A stretch of DNA of 64,000 bases from Parapristionchus giblindavisi (Eukaryota; Nematoda; Chromadorea; Rhabditida; Diplogasteridae): NCBI GenBank assembly GCA_943737045.1, contig CALSFV010000070.1, positions 124,001 through 188,000 on the forward strand, in the 5' to 3' direction. The translations under genes were made by a program, and so were the position numbers. The notes beneath the pieces were generated by a model. That model was given only the letters and a program-made list of their open reading frames with translations. It was not told the origin of the DNA and searched no databases. Positions 12,601-23,459 of the stretch are shown here, one piece after another (positions within the stretch are counted from its first letter, which is position 1; the number at the start of each line of letters is the position of its first letter).

Positions 12601-14445
12601 CTTTCTCTCCTCTAGGGGTGGTTCGTGTGCTAGTCTCTCCCTCTCCCTCTATCCCCTCCAGGCACTCTCTCCCTCTCCCTCTCTATCTCTCTCCGATTCC
12701 ATAGTCTCTCATCTCATACGCATGCATTATGCTTCCCTCTCCTTCCTCTATCCAATAAGAAGGCTTTCCCCTCTCCTTCTCCCTCTATCATTTCCTCTTC
12801 TCTTCTCATATCCAGTAATGTCCTATATTCATTCATATGAGGTACATCCACCACAAAAACATAGAGGGTGTGAAAGGGCGTATCATATGTGTCAGATAGA
12901 AGGGGATCAAGAGGGAGAGAAGTAGAAGGAGAGGGAGAGGGAGAGGGAGAGGGATGATATGAATGATATGTGACAGACAATATTATCCAATCCCATCTAC
13001 TATTGTCATATTGGAAAGGAAGAATAGATAGTAACTATTCATATTGGACAGTCAATATAGTACTCCCTCATTTGTCCATATTGTAATAGATATATTGGAT
13101 GAGGGAAATGAGAGGAAAGAGACGAACATCTGGTGAAGAACAATGAATGAATAATGGAAGAATAGACTAGGTTATACAAGGAGAGTATATGACTAACTCA
13201 ATCAAACTGTCAAATTTAATTCATTTCAAGGCATAGAAAGGTGAAAACCATAACGAAAATGAATAAATGAATCAAATAATTCATAGTGATTATTAATCAT
13301 TCCCTCCCTTCTCTCAATCATTATCTCTCATCTCTCATGTACTACACACTCATTACACATTTCCTCTTATATCCGATTGAGTCCATTCATAATTAATCAA
13401 GGAGGAGGAAATACATTAATTGAATATTTCATATAATGCCATCGATTAGACTTTCCTAAATAAAATAAGGATAGAGTAAATAGAAGAGAAGAAGAAGAAC
13501 AATTTGTAATTAGTTGGAATTATCCAAAGAGACAATCAATATAAAGCACGAGTAAGACAAAGTTACACTTTTCATCTAAATCCCATTACCCTGTAAAAAA
13601 TTACGTTTGGGTGAACTTTTAAAAACTTATGAAATGCGCCGTTGAAAGCCCCTTGTAAATTTAACTTTTTTTAAAACAATTTTCGTTTTCACTTAATTTT
13701 CCTTTAAAGTATCCTCATAGGAAAGAAGCAATGATCCATACATCTTATCCCATCATATAAAGGTATATCTAGTCTAGATATGATATTAAGTGGATATAAA
13801 GTCTCACCCACGATCTGGAACCCCCTCGAACTAATCGATCAAGGATCAATCATACATTTACGGTTCCCTCACCGGATTTTTTTATATAGTGGGTCGATCT
13901 AGAAATATTGTTATTTTTCGCTTAAATTGTAATCTTTCGCAAAAAAATGAGCTTTATATAGTGGGTCTATCGTGAAAATGAGCCGTATACAGTGGTTCGA
14001 TCCTCACACTGCGAGGGTATGTAAATGTATGGAATCAAGGATTCTTTTTAGTTCTAGTCTAATTTCGAATTTATGGCACCTGTATCTATTCCCTTTAGAA
14101 AGGATAGAACACTTAAATGACCCTTTCATCCACTACTAATGGATGACTCATACACATATAAAAGACTATTAGAACAACTCACATATATCTCAATTCAATT
14201 AAATCACTCCCTCCTATTTAAACATTCATTCTCTTTTGAAACAATTGCGCACATCTTCTCACTAATCCATGTGTCTAATGATAAGAAAGAGTAAGGGTTT
14301 AAGTAAGTAGTGGTATGTATGCAATACTACTTATTTATCTTCCTCATATCATCAATCACTCCATTCTATTCAACAGAATAAGTATAATAGAATAATGAAT
14401 ATAACATACCCATAACTCAGCCCATGATACGACTGATGCAGTCAT
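4298..14445 (-). CDS. TOCA/CIP4-type F-BAR, HR1 and SH3 adaptor
   Basis: Cdc42-binding membrane-curving adaptor of the TOCA-1/CIP4/FBP17 family, which links Cdc42 to N-WASP actin assembly during endocytosis. F-BAR region: MTASVVSWAELW at 14445-14410 joins in phase to DQTEVVATHTNKGIEFLDKV (exon 10382-10264), then SLVKRNLGKKKDDDEAAR (9660 down), VYAERMKKEVLPFIS, RLAREE-like helices, EEAKQHYAHALQSANQAQQ and VNTIISRCHDDMRQAL. HR1: SLPPQQRVRRLQAKLSELEK to NPKLGNPADCEQQI (6184-5730). A Ser/Pro-rich linker follows (5436-5130). The C-terminal SH3 reads CTALFDFEGG, EGTIIMKEGQ, EFILVERDEGDGWTRVKS, EGFVPSSYLKCKW and stops at 4298. About ten residues of the F-BAR between GQHEA and VYAERM are not found where expected; a small exon in 8,960-9,480 was probably missed. 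The introns around the first exons are kilobase-sized and carry mobile elements; the rest are short. Confidence 0.93.
6556..6628. repeat. (AAT)n microsatellite in a TOCA intron
   Basis: About 24 consecutive AAT units, with one AAC variant near the end. On the sense strand of TOCA it is (ATT)n and sits in the intron immediately 3' of the exon encoding HHKIFGGSTNEPKKN. The poly-Asn and poly-Tyr open frames across it are artefacts of the repeat. Confidence 0.95.
7452..7593. repeat. Near-perfect palindromic hairpin element in a TOCA intron
   Basis: Left arm 7452-7510 (starts GTGGCCGTATGCAAG, ends GTAGGCGGAGG) is mirrored by the right arm 7525-7593 around a loop of about 14 bases. The right arm carries one 10-base insertion (TTTTCCGTTG), otherwise the arms match. 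It is GC-richer than the surrounding intron. No clear target-site duplication is seen. Probably a fold-back or MITE-like insertion. Confidence 0.85.
9203..9270. repeat. GGGAGA-type purine array in a TOCA intron
   Basis: Imperfect GGGAGA/GAGAAG tract on the + strand, pyrimidine-rich in the sense direction of TOCA. Confidence 0.8.
10991..11074. repeat. (GA)n with GGGAGA interruptions
   Basis: An 84 bp homopurine block on the + strand in the large intron of TOCA. The open frame across it (alternating R and E) is not a gene. Confidence 0.9.
12311..12436 (-). CDS. Candidate alternative first coding exon of the TOCA gene
   Basis: A 42-codon exon starting with ATG at 12436 reads MVLSYEARGASLRASVMDL, then INATRRESTDGDDIPRTYL and QQWK, and ends exactly at a GT donor in phase 0. 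That is the same phase as the MTASVVSWAELW exon, so it could splice to the DQTEVV exon at 10382. There is no acceptor AG just before the ATG; the preceding sense sequence is a TGATCTTTGATC tract, so it looks like a first exon. It would replace the canonical F-BAR start. It could instead be a chance open stretch, but its composition is unlike the low-complexity flanks. Confidence 0.45.
12541..12953. repeat. Opposed GGGAGA and CTCCCT arrays
   Basis: GGGAGA units at 12541-12574 face CTCCCT units at 12632-12690, with a further GGGAGA block at 12924-12953. The opposite orientations can pair as an imperfect hairpin. It lies between the two alternative TOCA first exons. Confidence 0.7.
13584..13690. 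repeat. Dispersed AT-rich repeat, copy 1 (CCCTGTAAA family)
   Basis: Shares an ordered set of blocks with 15788-15890: CCCTGTAAAAAA, then GGGTGAACTTTT / GGCGAAATTTTT, then TGAAAGCCCC(C/T)TGTAAA and TTTTTCG. Spacing is similar, so the two are probably decayed copies of one element. Confidence 0.55.
13851..14031. mobile_element. Short TIR element (MITE), copy 1
   Basis: 181 bp element starting CATACATTTACGGTTCCCTC and ending GAGGGTATGTAAATGTATG, which are inverted repeats of each other. Inside are direct repeats of TATATAGTGGGTC. A second copy with the same ends and inner motif is at 51686-51878. The flanks of this copy share ATCAAGGAT slightly offset, so its target duplication is uncertain. 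Confidence 0.8.
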
Positions 14446-17400
14446 TATCAATGGAAGAGATTATGATGATAGAGAAGAAGAAGAAGATCAGATTGGAGAT
14501 CAATTATATCGATGATCTATAATTATATTATCATTAATTCATCGTTTCTTTTGGCCAACCGAAATGTACACTGAATCAAACACTTGAGATTATTTAATAA
14601 ATATAGATATTAAAATGAAAGATAAAACAATGGGGAGGATCTAAAGAAGATAAAAGGTCAATGAGAACTTCAATATAACAATGATGATTAATGAAACTGA
14701 AAGAATAAATAGAAGTTGAACTGATATAAGGGTGATATTAGTAATTTGTGATAGACACAAGAGGAATGATTAATGTTAGAGCTTCTCTCTCCTTCTACCT
14801 CTCTATCTCTGATTGACTTTCCTAGTAGAGTGATCAAATAGATAGATGAAAGTGATCGGACATTGAATAGAAGAATGAATGAATGAATGAATGAATAGAT
14901 TGAGAGATTCATAGAGATATACAGATGAAGAAGCATCGATCAATAAAGAGATGATAGCGAGGAAGAGAAGAAGTAGATGATGATAGAAGAGATAGAAGAA
15001 GAAGAGTGATAATCAATCAATGGATAGATGAAGAAGAAGAAGAAGTAGATGGAGAGGTGATAGAAGGATAGATAAAGAGATTCAATCCAAGTAGTCAATG
15101 ACCAATACTGAGTCATAGGAGAAGGAGAAGGAATGATTAATGAATAGATGATTAAGAATATGAGAGAAGAGAGAAAGAGATATGGAGGGAGGAGTAAGAG
15201 AGGGAGGAGAAGAGTTATTTAGTAGTGTATACATAGACATGAAGACCATAAGTGATAAGGAACGACAATCGTGCAAAATAAACAAATAAGACATTCAAAT
15301 TCATATGTTGATACGATGAAGGGGAGAGGAGATAAGAGAATAGAAGAGAATGGAGAAATTGAAATCAGTGAAAGCAGATGGTAGAAGAAAAAGAAGATGA
15401 AGAAGAGGAGATGGAGGGAGATGTAGATGGGAAAGAAGAAAGAATGAATGGATGAAGGAAAGAAGAAGAAGAAGAACGAAAGAAGAGGAAGGAAGGGTCA
15501 TCTGAAGATGAAACCAATAGAGGAAATGAATAGAAGATGAAGAAGAAGAGGAAGGAGAAGGAAGAATGAGACAGGGATGAAGGGATTGATGAAATACATA
15601 TTTTGGAATAGATCAGACATGGGGATAATAGATTCATTTCAGATCAGTCCATTATGTTATGTATGTATCATTCAGTACAATACTGTAATCGATCACTAGA
15701 TAAACAATGCTCACTGCAGAATACAGTAGAATACATAAAATACAGTGAGCGATATTATGTAAAATTAGGGATTTTGGAAAATTTGTGGAATGCCCCATGT
15801 AAAAAAATGACATTTAGGCGAAATTTTTGAAAAAAAGGTGAAAGCCCCCTGTAAAATCAACCATTTTTCGTTCGGATGCACCCTGTAGAATCGAGCTCCA
15901 GGTACCCCGCCCACGTATGGTCACAAGGAATATATTGAATGATTCATTTAAAAAAATGAGATATGCTCTACGAATTCATGCTATAAATGGTAAGATCAGA
16001 TGGAGAAAGAGAGTGAGAGTAGAGGGAGAGGGAGATTGAAGAGAGAGTTAGAGGTAGAGAGGGAGGGGATAGAGAATAGAATAACTGAGATGGAGGAAAG
16101 ATTGAGTTGATGATTCATATGAATGTATACAAGTAGACGGACTATAGATGGAGAAAGAAGAAGGGATAATATATACAATCAGATAATAGATAATATGAAT
16201 ACATTATGATAGTATAGACGTTCTCATTCCATTCAACAACAATACTCAATATTATTATCAATCGATCCATATTTGATAGAAAAAGAAGATAGATAAAATA
16301 AATAAATAAATAAAATTGAGCATTAATAGATGAAGAGGTCAAAGCGAATGAAAGAAGAATAGAAATAGTGTATAGAAGTAGATGAATAGAGAGAAAGAAA
16401 AGAATGAAACGAATAGAAATAGTAGACAAGAAGAGAGAGATACAGACAAAATATGGATGAACAGTTGAAGAGAATCTAGCTCTCCCTCTCCCTCTCTCCC
16501 TTTACTCTCTCTCTCTCCCTCTCCCTCTCCCTTTACTCTCTCTCTCTCTCCCTCTCCCTCTCCCTCTATCCAGTACTGCCAACAGTGAGAGGTTGAAGCA
16601 TTGAACTGTGAAAGAGTAAAAAGTGTGTGATGAAGGGCATAAGAGAAGAAATAATAGATGGAGAATGAATAGAATAGAATAGAAGAGATTATACGGTACA
16701 TTTAATATGAATCATCTATCTAATCATTCATATCTATACATAGATAGAACGATTCCCCTACATCCTTACTATATGTGGACCTTTTCCCTCCTTAGGGCCT
16801 CATCCATTCACTCAATCAATAAATAATATGTGATCATAGAATACTAATAGACTAACAAGTGAGAACAAATACAAATGAGATCTCCTTTTATATTTCATTT
16901 CTTCCCTTCTCTCACTGGTACTTCATTTGTTGTAATATTGATTTTCAATTTAAGAAAAATTAAATAAAATAAAGGACAAACGAATAAAGGAATAAGGAAC
17001 ACGGATGAAAATAGAAGAAAAATATGTGAAGGAGAAAGGAGGGATCCAACTACTGTAAGAATTGTGAAATAAGTATCATCTAATCCATGAAGAATAAGGA
17101 AAATATCAGATCGATAATGGTAATGGAAAGGAACATAAGGAAATCAAGAGAAAGAAGGTGAAAGAGGTAGAAGAAGTGTTGTTAGAAATATGATACAAGA
17201 ATAGATGAAGGAGATGGAGAATAACACTCAGAGACTAAATAGTGCTTTCATTACAATATTATCGGATATCCTATGAGGGCGACGTTAAATCGTTCTTATT
17301 CTTAGTTGAATTTGCAATTTTGATAGGATAGCCCGTTTGAAACAATAGAATATTTCACCGTGTGGACATCTAGGGGACCTATTTCGTCACTGGGATATTA

Positions 17401-18375
17401 GATGGAGAAGAAGAAGAAGACTATCGTTGACCCATTCCATCTACAGATGTGTAAGGAGATGAAGATGATGAAGAAATGATGAGAAAGAACGATGAGAAGA
17501 AAGAAGAGAAGAGGAGGGGGAGATGGAGAGAGAAGAAGGGAGTGAATAGAATGAAGATGAAGAAGGAAGAAGAACAGATGGGCATGTATGAAGAGAAGAG
17601 ATAGAAGAATGAAGATGATGATGAAGAGGATAGAGTAGATCATGATGATGAAGTTAAGTGAATATGAATGAGAAGGAGAATGAGAGAGAGAAGGGAGTGG
17701 ATTCATTGACACCTCTCTCATTCACGATGGAATGGATCATGAAATGATTGAAATAGAAGAAGATGACGATCAATTTAGATAGATTACTCAATGAATGTCT
17801 ATAGAAGAGAAGAAAGAATAAGAAGGAGTGGGAGGGGAGGGGTGAGAATTGAGTGACGAATTATAGAAACATATGAGAAGAAGATGAAGAAAGAAGGAGA
17901 GAAGGAGAGTAGGTAAGATGAATTGTTCAATAATGTACTCTTTCTCTCCTTCCCTCTCCCTTCTTCACTCCCACCCTACTCTATCTACACTTTCAATTCA
18001 TCATAGATCAAGTATGAATAATAGAGATTATAACTATAATGAGTAGATAAAGAACCTTGAGGGCCTCATCACCCTCCATCTATCTCTCTCAATCCCATCT
18101 CAACTCTTATTTAATTCCATCTTCATCTCATTAGTCTAAAGGTGAAGAGTATCGATTAATGAATGAATTATCTATCTATTCATATCTACTATTAGAGAAT
18201 AAGAGAAGATTCATACCTAAGATATGAACAATGTCAATGCAGAAGATGAAGAGAAAGAGAAGTAGAGAAGGAGAGGTAGAGAATAGAAGGAGAAGGATAG
18301 CGTGAGAGAAATACATTTGAATATGAATACAAGTGTATTTGAATTACTTCTATCTATCATGAATATACTACTCAT
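14446..18375. other. Purine-rich low-complexity region upstream of TOCA
   Basis: Dominated by GAA, GGA and ATGA-type simple sequence on the + strand, with one reversed CTCCCT array at 16481-16568. Open frames are F/L/S-rich or E/G/R-rich and none has a credible exon structure. Contains repeat copy 2 at 15788-15890, which ends near CCCGCCCACGTATG, the same terminal motif as the right end of the composite transposon at 21582. Confidence 0.6.
15788..15915. repeat. Dispersed AT-rich repeat, copy 2, ending CCCGCCCACGTATG
   Basis: Partner of 13584-13690 through the CCCC(A/T)TGTAAAA and TGAAAGCCCCCTGTAAAAT blocks. The right end carries CCCGCCCACGTATG, matching the right terminus of the 18376-21582 element, which suggests a related or truncated copy. 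Confidence 0.55.
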
Positions 18376-19311
18376 ACGTGGGCACCACTGCCGCTAGCGG
18401 CAATACCCCCCCCCCCCCCGATTTTGGGACCCGACCCCCCCCCCCCCGATTTTCGAAAAAATTCACTCAAGATGACATATTTTCAGGACCCACCGGATGG
18501 TCGTGCAGGACGAGTTCTACCGCGTTTCGTCCTCTCCTACAGTAATATGAATCCATATAACGTTATAAATAAAGATGGAATTTTGTATTTTCGTTTGAAT
18601 CGTAACTGAATTGAATGCATAAAGAATTTTGAATTGAATGAACATTGAATTTTTAATTGAATGAATAAAGAGTTTTGAATTGATTGAATAAACATTAGTA
18701 GTTCCGCATAATGAATCGAGAAAAGAGAGCTTGCTACAGCAGAAAGAGGACGAAACGAGATAGAGAGAGAAAGGTAAAGAGAAAGTGAAGCCATCGGGAG
18801 GAACAGCTAAACTCTTCACGGAATTCCCGAAAACAGATAAGCTGAGTAAGTATCTTTCGACATTTTCGCCAATAATCGAAACATTTTTGTCATCAACTCG
18901 TGTTGCATGGAACACGACGGTCCACTAGAAATCGAGGATTTCAACCGCCCGGAGGTGTGTTTTTCATCCTAATTGTAACAGTCCATTCACAAACTTTCAT
19001 TGATCTCGCATCGGAATAACCCAGATCACGCTTGATTGATAGAATTGATATTCTTATTCCTATTCGTATTCTTATTCTTATTGAATTATTATTCTTGATA
19101 AATGTGTTTAAATGAATAATAAATGAATGATAACACAAATTATTTCATTTGATGTACAATAGAAAGACATACTGAGGACAACGATCAAAGATCATATAAG
19201 AAATGGCATCCCACAATTAGCTCACGATATGAAATATTTTTGACACCTTTTTTTACCACCATGGTTAGGTTCCAAATGTTTTGATTCGTCCAGAAAAATT
19301 GGTCCTAAAAA

Positions 19312-19672
19312 AACTTTTTTTGAAAATTGATCTTTGAACTTTAGTCCTTATATAGACAGGAGGAGTATTTAAGCTTACAGTCATAGACTGTTGCTGTGCG
19401 CGCAACCTCAAGACGATATAAGAAAATGATAAACCAAAAATGAACTCATTTGGTTCAGTAGTATTTGCTCCGGGGGGGGATTGCCGCTGGACTGCCGCTG
19501 AGCGGCAGCCCAGCGGCAATACCCCCCGGAGCCTAAAGTTCTTTATAAAATGAGTTCATTTTTGGTTTATCATTTTCTTATATCACGTAGCCGATGCGCG
19601 CGCAGTAACAGCTCATGACTCTAAGTTTAAATACTCTTCCTCTCTATATAAGGACTTAGAAAAAATTCTTAC
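19312..19672. repeat. Nested palindrome inside the composite transposon
   Basis: Arms of about 170 bp pair around position 19,500. Left features TCCTTATATAGA, GGAGTATTTAAGCTTA, GCGCGC, AAACCAAAAATGAACTCATT and CCGGGGGGGGATTGCCGCTGG are mirrored on the right as CCAGCGGCAATACCCCCCGG onward to TATATAAGGA. The arms have diverged by several per cent and small indels. Confidence 0.8.
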
Positions 19673-19799
19673 CTGCACTTAACTAGAGAACACTTGAAAC
19701 CTTTTTTGCTCAAATCACCAACTAGGATCGATTGCTTATGACGACTTAGGATTAATGTCATATATATATTGGTATGATTTAGTCGTTTAGTGGTTTTAA

Positions 19800-21318
19800 C
19801 ACGCGTGTCGCTTAAGGATCGATACAACTAACGGACAGTGAAAAAATGAAAATTTGGTTTAAATCATTTTTGGATAGCCCTGACAGTGTCGGCGAAGATA
19901 GCGTTTCGATTTTTTGACTAAGATCAATTTCGACGAAGATAGACGCCGTTGACTGTCGGAATTTGTGGAAACTTCCTGACTTTCACCCGAAATAGCTCGC
20001 TTTAGAATGGGAATAGCGAAAATATCACAAAGACATAAATTGTAGAGAATTTTCAGGAGAATCGAAATAACACAAGCAGAAATTACAAAATCGATTTTTC
20101 ATCAGCTTCTGTGGCGGAAAGCTGACGTTTGCACTTCAACTCGCAAGTGCAATTTTTTATTGGCTCAGATGGTAGATATTGTGAAGACGCATCGATTGAT
20201 ATATACTTTATGGGGTCGTATCGTGACCGCAATATGAGTTTTTCCCAAAAAACGTGTCTGAAATCCCGGACTTAGCCGATTTCTGGCTCGAGAGATGGAA
20301 GGATCACTTTGATCTACCCACTCGTCTCTCGCTGATCAATGATTTACCAACTCTTTTTTTTGTTTTACGTGTTTTCAAGTGTTTTCAACAGGTTTCCCTG
20401 TTTCCTGAATATATTGTTAATTACTGAATATATTGTTGACTCGAGTATGTGCTACTTCTCTGTGAATCGACCATCTATCCATGAGAAGGGATGCGGAATC
20501 GGAGATGGAAGATAACGTCTTTGAGGAGGAGAATGAGGACGAGGATGAAGACGAATTTGATGAGATTATTACTGATAATCAGGATGAGGAGGGTTTCCTT
20601 CGAGAGACTATCGCAGCCGGAAGAGACTCCATCTTTGATATATAGATTGTTGGTTGTTTATATTTCCATTGTTTACATGTTAATTCCTTCTTTGAATTAG
20701 GTTTTATTGTTAGTTATGCTTTTCATTTATTTCTTTGCTTTTTTCGAATTCAGTGTACACAAATACCAGGAAATATCAATGATCAACGAGAGACGAGTGG
20801 GTAGATCAAAGTGATCCTTACATCTCTCGAGCCAAAAAGTCCGGGATTTCATACTCGTTTTTTTGGGAAAAACTCATATTGCGGTCACGATTCGACCCCA
20901 TAAAGTATAAATCAATCGATGCGTCTTCACAATATCTACCATCTGAGCCAATAAAAAATTGCACTTTCGATTTGCAGTGCAAACGTCAGCTTTCCGCCAC
21001 AGAAGCTGATGAAAAATAGATTTTGTAATTTCTGCTTGTGTTACTTCGATTCTCCTGAAAATTCTCTACAAGTTATGTCTCTGTGATATTTTCGCTATTT
21101 CCGTTCCAAAGCGAGCTATTGCGGGTGAAAGTCAAGACTTTTCCACACATTCCGACAGTCAACGACGTCTATCTTCGTCGAAATTGATCTTAGACAAAAA
21201 ATCGAAACGCTATCTTCTCCGGCACTGTCAGGGCAATCCAAAAATAGTCAATATGATAGGGGTTATATTTTGTCCGGACACCCCACGATTTTGTCTCGAT
21301 CCTTACGCGACACGCGTG
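19800..21318. mobile_element. Fold-back element with TTAA target duplication
   Basis: Flanked by TTAA on both sides (19796-19799 and 21319-21322). Termini are CACGCGTGTCGC at left and GCGACACGCGTG at right. The inverted arms are about 540 bp long (to about 20,345, and from about 20,765) and stay alignable throughout, with scattered mismatches. TTAA duplications are the hallmark of piggyBac-type transposition. The central 420 bp carries a short acidic reading frame (20481-20645). No transposase core with its catalytic aspartates is visible, so it would be non-autonomous. Confidence 0.8.
20481..20645 (+). CDS. 54-aa acidic reading frame at the centre of the TTAA element
   Basis: ATG-to-stop frame starting MRRDAESEMEDNVFEEENE and continuing with Asp/Glu repeats, then FDEIITDNQDEEG and a hydrophobic/basic end, finishing SIFDI. 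The strong acidic run is unlike the surrounding sequence. Many piggyBac-like transposases have an acidic N-terminal segment, so this may be a leftover leader exon, but no homology can be shown here. It may not be translated. Confidence 0.4.
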   Translation: MRRDAESEMEDNVFEEENEDEDEDEFDEIITDNQDEEGFLRETIAAGRDSIFDI

Positions 21319-21582
21319 TTAAATCAATTAAAAAGGGAAAATTAAATTACTGGTTACAAAGCTGACCTAATTGACACCTACCTTGAAATATTGAAATCTT
21401 ACTGTAAATAAAAAAATTGTTAACCGTGTAAACAGCTTGTACATTTTTGGTTCTCTTTTTTTCTCGTTTGTTTTTAAATGCTCCATTTTTTTGCATCCGA
21501 CCCCCCGATTTTTGCGTCCGAAACCCCTCCGACCCCCCCCCCCCCCCCGATTTTCATTTCCAGCGGCAATGCCCGCCCACGT

Positions 21583-23459
21583 ATGATACTACTCATGGTG
21601 GATATGAAGAAAGAAAGAAGAGAAGAAGAGGAGGGGATGAAATAGAAGGAAATGGAAAAGTTGAATAGATGAGCATATTCATTCATCCACTTGTCCTAGT
21701 TGGTAATCTCTCATATCTACGATAAGACTGAAGGAGGTAGGAAGGAGAGAGAGAGAGAGAGGAGAGGAAGAGGGAGAGGGAGAGGGAGAGAAGGAGAGGG
21801 AGAGATGTCACTCTTGAGATTTGAAATTCACCAATATGGAAGGATATATTCATGAATGATAGAGAAAGAATTGAATATGAATGAACTAGAAGATAGAATA
21901 GAAGAAGTGGCTGTTATCCATTCGTTCTGATCAAGGAGTATATGATAGATAGAGAATGAATATGAACTAAATATATAATGAAATAAAAATAACAAGACAT
22001 AGATAGAGTAAGAAAAAGAATGGATGAAAGGTTAGGTAAGTATGATCAACATTCTCCTCAATCTTTAAATGACTACTAATCATTCATGTGATCTCTCTCT
22101 AGTCAAGTCGAGAGAAGTAGAGGGAGAGATACAATAGGTAATTGAGAGAGGGAAGGGGTCAGGTGACTGAAACTGAGACTGACTCCATGCTAGATGACAG
22201 ATAAAGGATAGAGGGAGAAGCTGCAAAGAGTATCGCTTCCTCTCCCTCTCCCTCCCTCTACACCCCCCCCCCCCTCCCTCTCCCAATCTATTCTCTAGTG
22301 TTCTATTAGTCACTCTAAAGAGTACAATGAACAAATGAGAATCAATTCTATTCATATTACAAGTGTATATCAATCAATCAATATGATTACTAATAGATGA
22401 ATCTACAAAAATAGACGTAGAAGATTAAGCATGAAGGGTTAAAGATCGAATGGAAAGGGTGGATAGAATGAATCAGATATGAGATGAAGTCATTCGTGGA
22501 GAGAAGAAGGAGAGGGAGAGGGAGAGAGGGTAGAGGGAGAGAGAGGGAGACTACCAAATCAAAGTGAGAATGGCAAAGACTTAGTGCAAACCATTTCTGT
22601 TGAAGAGTAGAAGAGTAAACGAGTGAGAGAATGAACTAAAAGATGAAGAAGAAGAGATGATAGGTGAGAATAGATGATGATAGAATGATCAGAAGATTAA
22701 TGAGAAGGAATGACGATTATCGAATGATTAACATGGAAGATCAATAATAAGAATGAATATGAACAAGAATATGGGGAGTGTTGTAGATGAAATGAGAAGA
22801 AGACACAAGAAGGAAGAGATAAATGGTATTCAAAGGGAAAGTGGAGGGGGAGAGGGAGAGATAGTAAGAGGTAGAGGGAGGGGGGTGGTAGACACCCCCC
22901 CCCCCCATCGTCTCTATTGGAGGAGTGAAACGAACAACCGAATGGAGATGAGGGAGAGGGAGAGGGAGAGGGAGAGGGAGAGGGAGAGGGAGAGGGAGAG
23001 GAGGGGACAATACACGAAAGCTGAGAAAGTGGAGACGTCTGACGAATTTGAAGGAGTATTGAATGAGAAGAGAACAAAGAATGGAATGAGATGAAAAGAA
23101 GATGATTAGGCATCAATATGATTATGAGAGGATAGAAGATAGAAGGTATAGTTGAATATGGTCACTATGAATAGGAAGAGAAAGAATAGAGGAAGGAAGG
23201 AAGGAAGGATGCATCAACTATGCAAAAGGAAAACACTCTCTCCCCTCCTTCTCCTCTCATTCTCATCCCTTCTTGTCTACTTCTCATCCCTATCCATGTA
23301 TATACAACAACTATAGTAGATAGATAGACTATGTACTTGATCCGATGAATGAAAGAGATGAAGAATGAATGAATGAATGAATGAATGAATAGGAGGATAA
23401 GGAGTTCTCCCCATTTCATCTCCTCCTTACTCATCCTAAACATCCTGATCACCACTACC
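21583..23459. other. Low-complexity region with GGGAGA arrays and poly-C
   Basis: Purine arrays at 21741-21804, 22508-22550, 22845-22882 and 22948-23006; a reversed CT tract and C-run at 22240-22280; another C-run near 22896-22907. Long open frames here are S/P/L-rich or E/R/G-rich translations of the arrays and are not supported as genes. Confidence 0.65.

Larger units (their letters stand above)
18376..21582. mobile_element. Composite transposon with nested fold-back elements
   Basis: Begins ACGTGGGC and ends GCCCACGT. Just outside, ATGAATATACTACTCAT (18359-18375) on the left matches ATGATACTACTCAT (21583-21596) on the right apart from a 3-base gap, consistent with a target-site duplication of 14-17 bp. 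Both inner ends carry GCCGCTAGCGGCAATACCCCC-like motifs and long poly-C runs. Nested inside are a palindrome centred near 19,500 and a TTAA-flanked fold-back element (19800-21318). No transposase could be read. One open stretch of complex composition on the minus strand (18915 down to about 18775) is unassigned. Confidence 0.7.

Noticed and set aside
22697..23116. Overlapping 89-139 codon S/P/L-rich and E/R/G-rich frames
   Set aside because: Both strands are open only because the hexamer array lacks stop codons; no exon context.
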